Source: Notholithocarpus densiflorus (Eukaryota > Streptophyta > Magnoliopsida > Fagales > Fagaceae). From it: DNA of 64,000 nt. The stretch spans positions 1-64,000 of the forward strand of contig JARYZH020000238.1 of assembly GCA_030021035.2 (NCBI GenBank), written 5' to 3'. Made by a program: the position numbers and the translations under genes. Shown in pieces: positions 20,421 to 31,315 of the stretch (the stretch's first letter is position 1; each line of letters starts with the position of its first letter). Under the pieces are notes generated by a model that saw only the letters and a program-made list of their open reading frames with translations, was not told the origin of the DNA and did not search any database.

Positions 20421-23288
20421 AATAGAAGAATCCCAAGACGGTTTGAGGAAAAATGGGCAAGCCATCATGAGTGTGAAGACATAGTTTAGCAGGCCTGGTC
20501 TAATAGTAGTGCTGTAGGTAGTCCAATGTTCACTCTTTTTGAAAAAATCAAGCAGTGCAGAATGGCATTAGTTGATTGGAGTAGAGTCACTTTTGGCTTT
20601 TCAAAGACTAAACTTAAGGAAAAGTATCAGCTCTTATAAGAACTATATAATTCCAATAGGGTCGAAAATCATCAAGCCATTAGAAGAGTGAAAGATGAGA
20701 TAAACACTTTGCTATACCAAGATGAACTGCATTGGCGCCAACGATCTAGAGCTATTTGGTTGCAGGTTGGTGATAAGAACACTCGATATTTCCACCAAAG
20801 GGCTAATCAAAGACGAAGGAAAAATCATATCTATGGGATCTTTGATGGAAGAGGAAATTGGTGCCAAGATGAAGAAGATATTGCATGAGTGGTAGAAAGT
20901 TACTTCCAAGATTTGTTCAAATCGACAGACCCATCAACAATTGAAGGGGTGTTGGAAACAGTAGACCGTGTTGTAACACCAGAAATGAACCAATACCTTC
21001 TCCTTCCATACACAGCAGAGGAAGTACAAAGAGCATTATTCCAGATGCATCGGTCTAAGGCTCTTGGCCCAGATGGTATGTCCCCATTATTCTTTCAAAA
21101 ATATTGGCATGTAGTAGGTGAGGATGTCATAAATGCAGTCTTGTCTATGTTACATTCTGGCCATTGTCTTCATAAAATGAATTATACACATATTGTTCTC
21201 ATTCCGAAAAAGAATGAACCATAATATATGTCTGATTTTCGGCCCATCAGTTTAGAAAATGTGATCTCTAGAATTGTTTCTAAGGTTATAGCTAACAGAC
21301 TGAAAGTCATTTTGCCAAGGGTGATCTCGGAGACCCAAAGTGCTTTTGTGCCTGATAGACAAATCATTGATAATACTACTGTAGCCTATAAGGTGTTACA
21401 CAGGATGCGGAATAAAAGAACTAGGAAAAGAGGGCAGATGGCAGTAAAGCTTGATATTAGTAAGGCTTATGATCTTGTGGAGTGGGCTTTTCTTCGGCAA
21501 ATAATGATTAAATTGGGGATGGATGAAAGATGGGTTCAATTGGTGATGGAAACAGTATGTACAACATCTTATTCAATATTGATAAATGGGGAGCCTAAGG
21601 GTTTTGTCCATCCAACAAGGGGAATAAAGCAAGGAGATCTGTGTCTCCATATTTATTTCTTTTGTGTGCAGAAGGATTATCAGGAATGATAAGGAAAGCA
21701 TCAGAAAATAGACAGCTACAAGGAGTTCTACCATGTACGGGTGGAGTTTGTATTACTCATCTACTATTTGCTGATGACAGCTTGTTGTTTTGTGAAGCAT
21801 CAGTGGCAGAATGTCAACGTCTATTAGACATCTTGGGCAGGTATGAAGTAGCATCTGGTTAAGCCATTAATAGACAGAAGACTGCTTTGTTTTTTAGTAA
21901 AAATACAAGAGATGAGGTAAAGAGGGAGATACAATAGCAATTGGGAGCAAGGATTATGAATGAATGTGAAAAGTATCTTGGATTACCTATGGCAAGTGGA
22001 AAATCAAAGGTTAATACCTTTAAATAGTTGCATGAATGAATAAATAAGACAGTCATGGGATGGAAGGAAAAATTTATTTCTAAAGCTGGGAGAGAGATTT
22101 TGATCAAGACTATTGAACAAGCAATTCCAACTTATTCTATGAATCTCTTTAAAATTCCACAGGAAGTAGGTGATTCTATCAACTCTACATTGGCAAAATA
22201 TTGGGGGGGGACAGACAAAAGATGTAAGGAAGATCCACTGGATAAATTGGAAGAAATTGTGTGCTCCGAAGAAAAAAGCAGGTATGGGGTTCAGAGATAT
22301 ACATGCTTTCAATTTGGCCATGTTAGCTAAACAAGCTTGGAAATTGATGCATAACATGCACTCTCTGTTTTACCGGGTTTACAAGGCTAGGTACTTTCCT
22401 TGGTGTTCATTCTTGGAGGCTGAATTAGGATATAAACCCTCTTATGTTTGGCGAAGTTTGTTGGCTGCTAGAGATGTTATCTTGGAAGGATCAAGATGGA
22501 GGGTGGGGGATGGTACAAAGATTGCGGTTTCATCCTCTAAGTGGTTATCACACAGACCTATTTTTAATATAGAAGAGAGGCTGCCGCTTATGGTGTCTGA
22601 CCTCATTGACACTGATACTTGGCAGTGGAATAGAGCTAAAGCTTATGAAATTTTTGCCCCTAGGACTAGGAAGGAAATCTTGGCTATTCCACTTAGTCGA
22701 AGTCGTATGAGGGATGCCTTGATATGGAAAGAAAATAGGAGACATGAGTTTACTGTTAAGTCTGCATATCAAGTTGCTTTGCGTTTGAGACAAAATGGTG
22801 AAGTTGAACATTCAAAGGCCCAGGAAGATTGTAAATGGTGGAAACTGATCTGGGCGTTGAAGGTACCTCCTAAAATTAAAACCTTTTTATGGAGATCTTG
22901 TTCAAATATTCTTCCTACAAGGGCTAATCTTCATCACAGAAAGATACAAGTTGATCCAGTTTGTGAATTATGTTGCCAGAAGCTAGAAACAAGTGCTCAT
23001 CTGCTGTGGGAATGCCCATTTGCATGGAATGTGTGGGTGTTGGTAAAAGGTAGAGTGCAGAAGTGTAGTAATGAAATCCAAGATTTTTTTCATCTATTTG
23101 GCATGCTGGTGGAGAAATTGACGAGGAAGGAGCTTGAACAATGGGCTGCTATATCATGGGCAGTATGGAATGCTAGGAATAAGGTCTATTTTGAGAAAGT
23201 CCAACTACAACCAAAGGTAATAGTTGAAGGGGCGTTGGCAAAACTGGAAACTTACCAAATGCTCTTTGTCTCTCAAGAATATCTCTGA
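20421..23288 (+). pseudogene. LINE ORF2 lacking endonuclease (RT, zf-RVT, C-terminus)
   Basis: Readable segments in order: RFEEKWASHHECEDIV; WLQVGDKNTRYFHQRANQRR; the RT core (RSKALGPDGMSPLFFQKYW, FRPISLENVISRIVSKVIAN, VKLDISKAYD, LLFADDSLLF, where FADD is the catalytic motif near 21766). Then comes the thumb region (KFISKAGREILIKTIEQAIP), then the zinc-binding region (LKVPPKIKTFLWRSCSNILP, CELCCQKLETSAHLLWECPF) to the stop at 23286-23288. Stops fall at 20886, 21222 and 21860. A frameshift lies near 21641 (a lost base in the GDPLSPY motif) and another in the eight-G run at 22203-22210. No endonuclease and no RNase H domain is seen. Confidence 0.88.
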
Positions 23289-23615
23289 CACAATGGTTTG
23301 ATGAAAGACCTGGGAATATGCAGCTTTTGGAATGGGGATGGGTCTTTTCTTGTTAGTTTGTGTTTTTGTCTGCTGGTTGGGTGTGTTTTTGTTTTTATGG
23401 AGGAAACTAGATGGGTGTTTCCCCTTTATAATTGTTTACCTTGTTTTACGCTTTTGAATAAAGTTCTGTCGTTTTATCCAAAAAAAAAAAAAATAATAAT
23501 AATAATCAAGAGTCAAGACCCAAATTATTTCCTCCACTACACAGACACTTCATAAGAGCATAAGCTTCGCCCCCCTTGCCTTTGTTGGTTCTTTCTCACT
23601 TTGAAATCAGGGGCA

Positions 23616-24872
23616 ATGTCAGACAGCAAGAAGTCAATTCGATGGGGATATTTACCTGATGAGATTCTTGCCCATATTTTCACTTTCCTACCTATCAAAT
23701 CCATTATCATCTGTACCTCTGTCTCTAAAACCTGGAAATCCCTAATCCAAAACCCAACTTTCATTTCCACCCATCTCCACCACTCCCACAACAATAACAA
23801 AAACAAAAATAACCTCCTACTCTTAAGCCTCTCACGGAATGACAAAGAAGTCTACACATTACATAAAGAAGACGATGATCCTGATCTCACTAAATACACC
23901 AGCTTTGATTCCCCAGCTCTTGCTCCACACCTTTACAATGTCGTCGGTACTTGTAACGGCCTACTCTGCCTCTCCGATGGTTTACCTAATGACGCTGACG
24001 AGTTCTTTCTCTGGAACCCTTGGATGAGAAAGCTTCTACAATTTCCTATTCTCAATGTCACCTTAAATACACAAGGTTTGTTCCACGCGTCTTTTGGGTT
24101 TGGATTTGATCCAAAAACTAACGATTATAAAGTGGTCAGGATTTGTTTTCAAATTGAAAAAAAAAAAGTGGTCAGGAATAGGAAAATCACCATACTGGGT
24201 AGTCCTTTGGACTTTGGAAAGCCTCCACCGGTGGTCGAGGTTTACTCACTCTCCACTAGTGAATGGAGAATGCTTAGTTCTTCTGCTTCTTTGCCTCCTA
24301 TATGCGCTATAATTAGTCGTGGGCCGCCAGCATTTGCCAATGGGGCACTGCATTGGATTGCTTTCACTAATGATAAAAAACCGTTTGTTTTGGTGTTCGA
24401 TTTGGGGGACGAGGTCTTCTGCCAAATTCTGCTGCCAGAACTTCCAAGATATACAGGGAAGATGATGTGGACTCGTGTTTCCATATATGGAAATTCCATT
24501 GCTGGGTTTCTATTAAGGTTAGGGATTGGTCAGATCAATATATGGGTGATGAAAGAGTATGGTGTTGCATCGTCGTGGATAAAATTTTCACATCAATGTC
24601 CAAGTCTGGGAATGCCCCATCCATGCCCAATTGGCTTTAGGAGGAATGGTGAGGTTATATGGCTAAATATTGGAAGAGGGCTCATCTCCTGGAATCCAGA
24701 TAGCCAAAATATTAAGAATCTTGGAATTAATGGATATTTTGATACTTTTTTTTGGTTCTTATGTCGAGAGTCTAGCTTTGCTCGACAAAGCCAACAAAGG
24801 TGTAGTTACATACTGAGGAAAAACAGAAAATTGGTAGGATGCTTCTCATGTTTTTATTTGTTCTTTTTATGA
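23616..24872 (+). CDS. F-box protein with FBA domain, apparently intact
   Basis: This is a 418-codon open frame and the only host gene here with no visible damage. Residues about 10-52 are the F-box (WGYLPDEILAHIFTFLPIKS, then SVSKTWKSLIQNPTFIS), which binds SKP1 in SCF E3 ligases. Then follow a His/Asn-rich linker, VVGTCNGLLCLSDG, FFLWNPWMRKLL, FGFGFDPKTNDYKVVRI, VEVYSLSTSEWRML, ANGALHWIAF and FVLVFDLGDEVF. This is the layout of F-box-associated (FBA) proteins of the F-box/kelch At3g23880-like group. Cytosol or nucleus is the expected location, and the substrate is unknown. The ATG is the first in frame, in context GGGGCAATGTC. The last residues (GCFSCFYLFFL) are unusually hydrophobic and may be intron read-through, because AAAATTG|GTAGGATG looks like a donor. 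A LINE ends about 100 bases upstream and a hAT element starts 28 bases downstream, so expression may be altered. Confidence 0.82.
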   Translation: MSDSKKSIRWGYLPDEILAHIFTFLPIKSIIICTSVSKTWKSLIQNPTFISTHLHHSHNNNKNKNNLLLLSLSRNDKEVYTLHKEDDDPDLTKYTSFDSPALAPHLYNVVGTCNGLLCLSDGLPNDADEFFLWNPWMRKLLQFPILNVTLNTQGLFHASFGFGFDPKTNDYKVVRICFQIEKKKVVRNRKITILGSPLDFGKPPPVVEVYSLSTSEWRMLSSSASLPPICAIISRGPPAFANGALHWIAFTNDKKPFVLVFDLGDEVFCQILLPELPRYTGKMMWTRVSIYGNSIAGFLLRLGIGQINIWVMKEYGVASSWIKFSHQCPSLGMPHPCPIGFRRNGEVIWLNIGRGLISWNPDSQNIKNLGINGYFDTFFWFLCRESSFARQSQQRCSYILRKNRKLVGCFSCFYLFFL

Positions 24873-24900
24873 TTTTTCATTTCGTTCTTTATATATACTT

Positions 24901-25763
24901 CAGTGGCGGCTCCAGGAATTTTATTTAGGGAGATCATTAAAAAATTTTAATAAAAAAAGAACTTGAATATATTGAATTATAGACAAAAAAAAAATTAATA
25001 CATGAAGTTTTACAATTTTCTTCTTCAAGTTTTCAAATTTTAAATTGTTAAGGTAGGTAGCTATGAGGCTATGATTATTTTATTTTGTTAAGTTTATCTA
25101 ACATTTTTATTTTTATCCAGTTGTTATTATCTATTTGTTATTATTTTTATAAAATATTTTAAACTAAATGACTAAACTAAACTCATTAGCTTTGTATTAA
25201 TTATTAACGCACACAACCACACTCATTCATATATAAACTTATACACTTTGCGTCTACTTAACCAGTCAAATATTTGAACAATCATTAGCTTTACAATTTT
25301 TTTCTTAAATTTTACTAACTTTATAACAAAAAGTTATTATAACATGATAACAATACACACACATGTAACAAACCATCTATATTTCCTAATTATTAAATTA
25401 TATAAATTTATATTATATTTATATTGTACACACAAACGTCCACACACATCATAATTCACACAAATAGTATTATAACAAAAAATAATGCACACAATCAATA
25501 TTAGACACACTCTCACACACATAATATATATTTATAAAAAAGAGTGATATTTACAATTCACAAACACTGACTCTTTACTCTTAGAGTTAGAAATACTTGT
25601 AATAAGAGTGTGCAAAATTTAAGTCAGGGTGTGCAAAAATATTTTAAAAAATAAATTAAAGTATTAAACTAACAAAAAAAATATTTTATATATATAAATT
25701 TTTTTTTTTTGAAGTCAGGGGGTTCATTTGAACCCCCCTGAATATAGAATAGCGCCGCCCCTG
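24901..25763. mobile_element. Non-autonomous hAT element, 863 bp, TSD atatactt
   Basis: The ends are inverted: CAGTGGCGGCTCCAGG on the left, and CAGGGGCGGCGCTATT as reverse complement of the right end. Perfect 8-base duplications ATATACTT flank it at 24893-24900 and 25764-25771, the length typical of hAT transposons. The interior is AT-rich with no transposase. It lies directly 3' of the intact F-box gene. Confidence 0.88.
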
Positions 25764-25771
25764 ATATACTT

Positions 25772-27050
25772 GAAATTGATCATACTTGCGTATTGATTAC
25801 CTTAATGGCTTTATCTTCAAGATAAATAGCTTATCAAGGTTGTGGTCATTCTCTATTATATTGAGATGATAGTTTAGTGCATAGCATGTATACTTAGAAT
25901 TGTTTGTCCTCATTTCAAAATTTCTCTAATATAATCATTCATTACTTATAAAATAATGCACTTATAGTTCTTAAATTCTTGCAGGACCTCATGCAATCAT
26001 GGTTATTGGTGAGCTCTAAATGAGTAACAGACATTAATTCAGCAAAACAAAAGATTCAACAAAGCTCTTTGATGTTGTATAGTTTCTTAATACTGAATTA
26101 GCTTATTATGTCAAAACGGCTTGAAGTAGTTTTATGTTAAACTCCTTTTGTGGCTACACCATTGTTATATTAGTATTTTTCGATGATTCGCAGTTTGTTT
26201 TCAATGCATTTACTGAAATGATTAAGTATTTAATTTTGCCTGCCATGCTTGCATTGCAATGAAGATGCTTGCCATTGTAGTGTGTGTAAACGTGGATATA
26301 CTGCTCAGTTGTGTTAAATGTCTTTGTCCTCAGACAACTAGATTTTTGTTATACCTGTCTAAAGAGGTCTGAAAGTCTCTATTGATAAAAAGTTAAAACG
26401 ACAAGGAAGAAAAGGGGGGTGGGGGCGACAATTGCATATTACATATTACCATCTAATAAGGGTTTTGTTGGGATTCATTTTAAATAATTACATTTGTTCT
26501 TTAATTTTTTTTTTCCTGAATGTGTCATACATAAAATGTTTTGTGTGTGTGTGTGTTTGTGGATATCCTACAATGATAACAAGTTTTAAGAGATAAAACA
26601 CCTATTAAAAAAGTTTTAAGAGATAAAACTAATGGAATTGATGATTGATCTTGCAGACCTTAGTTGAAACATTGAATTAAAGACCACATTCTATGCACAT
26701 GAAAGGAAGACAAAGATTCACATGGCTTTCTTTTGGGACTATACATCTGTACAGTTCCCAAGAAATAGGGGAGAGGCCCCTAATTTAGTGAGTTTGAATG
26801 TGGGAATTCTAGTCTTTGTTAAAAATAATATTGGTAATTAAAAACTGCATTAGTTGCTTTTAGTCTTTTAGTTGCAAGAGCATAGGCTTTTGACCAAGTA
26901 GGGAATTAAAGTGATTGCAAGGATAAGCCTAAGAGAATTGAGACAAGGCTGCGTGGTGGATGTACAAGTTTTGTCGCTAGTGGCAGGTAACTTATTTTAA
27001 TTTGATTTCTACTAATAATTGGTTGAATTGCTTTGAAACTGTAATAGATC
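25772..27050. other. Intergenic, including RLP-flank block copy C
   Basis: Bases 25965-26350 resemble 3715-4090, and 26135-26530 is the block also present at 9483 and 16228. A short GT run lies near 26543-26556. Bases 26560-27050 show nothing recognisable. Confidence 0.55.
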
Positions 27051-29600
27051 AACTATAGTTGCTAAGGAGCAAAAGAAAAAACCTACACTTCCACCTATTT
27101 TCCTACATGCTGACGATGTAACCCGTTTGAACATGTGGTTCTCATTTTGGAAGATTATTCTGTGTAAGGATCAATAGAGTTGTGCCTCTTGCTAAGTCAT
27201 TTGAGTGAGCTCGTCATAAAAGAGTGATTATTTCCTCAACAATATAAAGGGACTTTCTGTCCATTTTGATGTTAATATTTTCCTTCTTTGTTTTATCTTT
27301 TTTCCTATAAATCTTTAGTTCTTTACATTAATATGACATGTGGAAGTCAAATCAAGAGTTGTGAATGTGTGAGTCTATGCACATTGAATGTGCTATCACT
27401 TCCAATCTACATGTTAGTGCTTTTTATCAAATAGACTGATTGGTATTTTCTTTTAATTTTGTTTTAGTTGACATATACAAGTGCCCTACAGTTTAGATTC
27501 CAAACTCACTCTCTGTCTAGAGGCCAAACTTTGCCGTGACGATTAACACTTTCCGTTCACAATGTCATTACTCTTATTCACACTTTAGTGTTTCATGATT
27601 TCTATTCACTGTATGAGATGGTATGCCATACCATTTCATGAATTCATGGACGCACAAGTGCATACTCGTGCGTGCACACATACATTCTCTCTTATCTTCC
27701 AGTTAAATGTTAGCTTTCAATCAAGATCTTCAAGCTCATGCCCATGACTTGTGGGGACTACTATCTAGTTGTTGTTACCTACCATGCTTTTGTTAAAGTG
27801 AGACTAATTTCTGATAATCTTTGTTAGCACATGACTTGTTTGAGAAAATTAGAAATACTAGGAGGTGGAAAATTTGGTTTGCAGCCTATAAAGTTGGTAT
27901 GTAGAAAGCATATGATAGACTTATCTGGGACTTCATTTTGGCTATGCTAAAAAAAAAAAAAAAAAAAAATTTAGTTCTCACTGTATCAATTTGATTCCGC
28001 AATGCATCTGCACAATTTTATATCAGATTCTATTGAATGGTTCCCGTTACTTTCCTTATTGTGGCTTAAAGCAACGGGATCCACTTTTACCTTATATGTG
28101 TGCAACTATGCTGTCTCTGGCTTTATTGGAGGCACAGTTTCAGCGAATTTGTGAAGGAATAGGATTGCAAGAAATCTGGACCCTTGTAGATTGCATTATT
28201 TTTATTCAAGGTACTAGTGATATGCAACATAGTGTGTTGAAAATTTTGAGGTGGTATTGTATCCTTTTTGGACAGATTGTAAATTTTGACAAATCTGAGG
28301 TGTTTTCTATCCTATCACTTGTGAACATAGTATAAACCTTGTGTTAGATCTTCTTAAGATTGTAAATTTTACAAATTTGAGGTGTTTTTCTATCCGATGA
28401 CTTCTGAACATAGTATAAACTGTGTGTTAGATCTTAAGCTAGCCTGGTAAATATTTGGGTCTTGACTTAGATTATGGTTTGAAAAAAGACAATGTGTTCT
28501 AGAATTGTAGTTGAAAAGGTAGCTCAAAAACTTTAGAGATGGAAAGCAAAATTGTTGTCTCAATCAAGCTAATTAAGTTTAATCAAACATGTTATGAGCT
28601 CATTGCTGAACTCCCTTTCCAAATAACAATAAATATAAAAAAATTTAGTTAGTTATCACGTTTCAAAACAATACTGAAAACTAGCATCTCGAGTGTCTAA
28701 AACTCGAATTCCAAGATAAAACTCGAGTTTTTAAGTCTCGATTTGTAAGAGGATGGGTCTGATTTGGAAAAAAATTCACATGGAAATCGAGTTTTAAAGA
28801 CTTGAGTTCTATAAATTGCAGAAAAACGCCGCTATAGGGCTTAAAAACGCCACTATAGGGCTCCCTAAACCTAGTATGGGTGATCACTTATAAAAAAAAA
28901 ATTTTCTAAGAAAACGCCGCTATAGGGCTTTAAAACGTCACTGTAAGGCTTAAAAACGCCACCATAGGGGAAATTTTTTTTGCATGGAACTCGAGTCTTA
29001 AAGACTCGAGATCTATGTGGCATTTTCAGTCCCCAAACACTTGCAAAGCGAGTCTTTGAGACTCGAGTTTTAATATGGATCTCGAGTTTCTAAAACTCGA
29101 GATGCTACTTTCTTTTATTGTTTCAAACATTGCCTAACTAACTATATACAACCCATTTCCACCGTTATTTTGCACATTCCCCCCTCATTGCCTCTATTAC
29201 CCTTTTTCGTGAAGTGCCTGATGCAATTTGTAAAGAAAGATCTAAACAGAAATGTTATCTTGCTCATACAAGAAAGATCTGGGGAGTTATTTGTAATCCA
29301 AATTGTTTGTAGTCTAAGGAGTTGATGGCTAAGTACAATAAAAAGGAAAGAATCTTTAGTGTTGGGTTTAAACCTTTCAACTATTGCGGTTGGAAAGATG
29401 TAATGTCTTGTAGAAATTCAGCTTGGGTTGTAGCTAAATGGTGTATTGGAGATGGTACTTTAGTTTCACTAAATCATCCTACTTGGTTTAAGTGGAAGGA
29501 AGAGGTAGATTGAGAGATGAGAGTTTTTATGCAAACTATTGCAGATCTAATTGATCGAGACAGATTGTGTTGGAAATTCTCACTAGGAAACTTTACCAAC
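27051..29600 (+). mobile_element. Old LINE copy C, the most complete of the old set
   Basis: Colinear with copies A, B and D. Bases 27990-28330 encode RT pieces (CGLKQRDPLLPYMCATMLSL, where plants usually have GLRQGDPLSPY; VNFDKSEVF). Bases 29192-29520 encode the post-RT segment (KELMAKYNKKERIFSVGFKP, WCIGDGTLVSLNHPTWFKW). Stops are frequent. It is split by the TIR element at 28607-29183. Where copy A carries a solo LTR and a young LINE, copy C is uninterrupted. Confidence 0.65.
28607..29183. mobile_element. 577-bp TIR element rich in internal repeats, TSD ctcattgc
   Basis: Flanked by perfect 8-base copies CTCATTGC (28599-28606 and 29184-29191). The empty site is kept at 15898-15905. Subterminal inverted sequence is clear: ACTAGCATCTCGAG near 28681 against CTCGAGATGCTACTTT near 29096. 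The interior holds several ACTCGAG palindromes and five copies of a motif like AAAACGCCGCTATAGGGC (near 28825, 28845, 28912, 28931 and 28952). There is no coding capacity. The 8-base duplication suggests a hAT-like or related DNA transposon, though the outermost ends pair only loosely. Confidence 0.72.
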
Positions 29601-29639
29601 CTGCAGTGGCAGGTGAAATATGCAAGATTCCCAGACGGA

Positions 29640-29935
29640 ACATTCAGGAGAAGTTTTATTTCTTTTAGATAATTTTATTAAGAAAAGACTACTTCATGAG
29701 CAAAGAACATGAAAAGCCTAAGAAAAAATTATTAGAACTAATTACAAGAAGACAAAGATTCTAAAATCATTGCAATAGAATCACAAAGTGTAAAATCCCA
29801 TGAACGATACAAATCAATTAAAGAGTTATAAAAAGTTGCTAGCAACTGACTCTCTGTACACTCACCTTCAAATGTATGTCAGTCATGTTCTCCTCAAATA
29901 ATCCACATCAAACACATATAAAGGTATTTCTTAAG
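29640..29935 (-). mobile_element. Short LINE 3' end on the minus strand
   Basis: Minus-strand translation gives YMCLMWIIWGEHD, HTFEGESTESLLATFYNSL and SWDFTLCDSIAMI with an internal stop. This resembles the final segment of the LINE at 14485 (CLMWLIWKERNA, TFEEIE, WSRIWGFTHCHS). It is strongly 5'-truncated. Confidence 0.55.
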
Positions 29936-30249
29936 CAAAAACTAGAGGTTGGAAGGTAATGATGGTACTGTTATTTCTACTTGGCAAAATTCTTTTTGGT
30001 CCAGATTTTAGATGTTAAGATTACTTTTTATGTCTTATTTTTATGTAAAATTATTAATGATTTGTTTGTAAAGTCATAGGTAACTAAAAGACAAGTTGTT
30101 ATTTTTAATTCATGTGTGATGTGTGGATCATTTGTTTTTTCTCGCCTAATTGCAAGAGCAATTTTTTTTTTTAGACAATTAGTTTGCGTTAGTATGTGGT
30201 ACTAGAAAGGATTTTTTTTTTTTTGATAAGTCATAACAGATTTTTTGCT

Positions 30250-30826
30250 ATCCTAATAAGTGAAGGTTTGGTTATTGCAATGGCTGTTGTTTCTTTGAAA
30301 ATAATGCAGTTAACCTTAAAAGGCTATATGAAAAAATTTGTCAATAATATGTGACTAAACTTCGGTGGTTGTAGGTATCTCACTCCATAATCCAATTTCT
30401 TTATTCTTAAGAGTCATATAGTTTATACCACAACATGTCTTTACTCTTCAATTGAGTATTCGAACTCAAATTCATCCACCTAAGATGCTCAATATGCCGT
30501 TCAATCTAAAAGTAGCCAATGGAGTATTCCATTTAATCCAAAAGTCACAAGCAATTTGTGATGAAAGATAGTTGAAATTTTTTGTCAATATCATTTTTCT
30601 TGTATTTAGAACCTTAATTAAGAAAGAATTTCCATTTTCACTTTTTTTTTTTGACAAATGATAGTAAATATTGTCAATACACATTACATGTTCAAAATAT
30701 TTTATCAAATGACCTATTGACCTCTTTAAAACTTGGAATACGCTATTGTGTGCTCAATTGCACTTGTTAAAAAGATATTAAGTGAACTCTACTACATTGG
30801 AAAATAGCAAAAGTTAATAAACAAAA
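30250..30826. repeat. Intergenic, partial copies of 12605 and 18440 segments
   Basis: Bases 30430-30620 match part of 18440-18740, and 30685-30826 match 12605-12750. No gene is recognised. Confidence 0.5.
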
Positions 30827-31315
30827 ATAGCCCATCCCATGCCCACCAAGATCCACCAAAACCCACAGCCCATCCGACCCACAATCCCCACGCCGCCACC
30901 ATTGCATCGCCCACAACCACCAGAAACCCACAGATCTCGTCTGGGCTGGTGACGTTGGTGATCGGTGGCTTGGGTCTGCTTGGACCGGTGACGTTGAGGC
31001 CGGCGGAGCGTGGGTTGGAGACGTTGAGACAGAGAGGTGAGAGTGATTGAGAGAGAGAGAGAGAGAGAGAGAGGCACGGAGTGACTGAGAGTTTGAGAGA
31101 GAGAGTCTTTTTGTTATTTTAATCAATGGCAGAATATTTTTTTTTTTTTTTTTTGCTCTCAGCTACAGTGCACATCTATTTATAGATGTGCACTGTAGCA
31201 AATCAGCTAAAAAATATAACTATAGCTCCATTGCTGGAGCTTGTTTTTGTGTGTGAGGAGCAAAAATATACCAATATAGTTTTTTAGCACCACTGCTGTG
31301 AGTGCTCTTAGAAAC
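30827..31315. mobile_element. MITE-like insertion with palindrome and GA microsatellite
   Basis: Sequence shared with 12605-12750 stops at about 30826, and LINE coding sequence starts near 31315. Between them lie a GC-rich stretch, a GA run (31050-31072) and a near-perfect 36-base palindrome centred near 31180 (CTACAGTGCACATCTA and its complement). The right end GAGCACTCACAGCAGTGGTG (as reverse complement, 31294-31313) resembles ends of plant hAT miniature elements. Both termini are uncertain and no target duplication was found. Confidence 0.5.

Larger units (their letters stand above)
19481..23516 (+). mobile_element. Near-complete L1-type LINE with 16-bp target duplication
   Basis: The element spans 19497-23500 between perfect 16-base copies AATAATCAAGAGTCAA (19481-19496 and 23501-23516). 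It ends with AATAAA-type sequence near 23458 and an A/AAT-rich tail. It carries a gag-like ORF1 and an ORF2 with reverse transcriptase, zinc-binding region and C-terminus. The apurinic endonuclease domain that should begin ORF2 is absent: ORF1 ends at 20420 and the RFEEKW-type sequence that normally follows the endonuclease starts within 20 bases. Several stops and two frameshifts inactivate it. It lies about 100 bases upstream of the intact F-box ATG, on the same strand. Confidence 0.92.

Noticed and set aside
131..24872. F-box cluster as part of a self-incompatibility S-locus
   Set aside because: No S-RNase or other pollen-pistil partner is present. The F-box proteins look like the large general FBA family and sit with RLP genes.
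30814..31126. Minus-strand open frames rich in Ser-Leu and Pro
   Set aside because: They translate a GA/CT microsatellite and a GC-rich MITE-like block. Composition, not selection, keeps them open.
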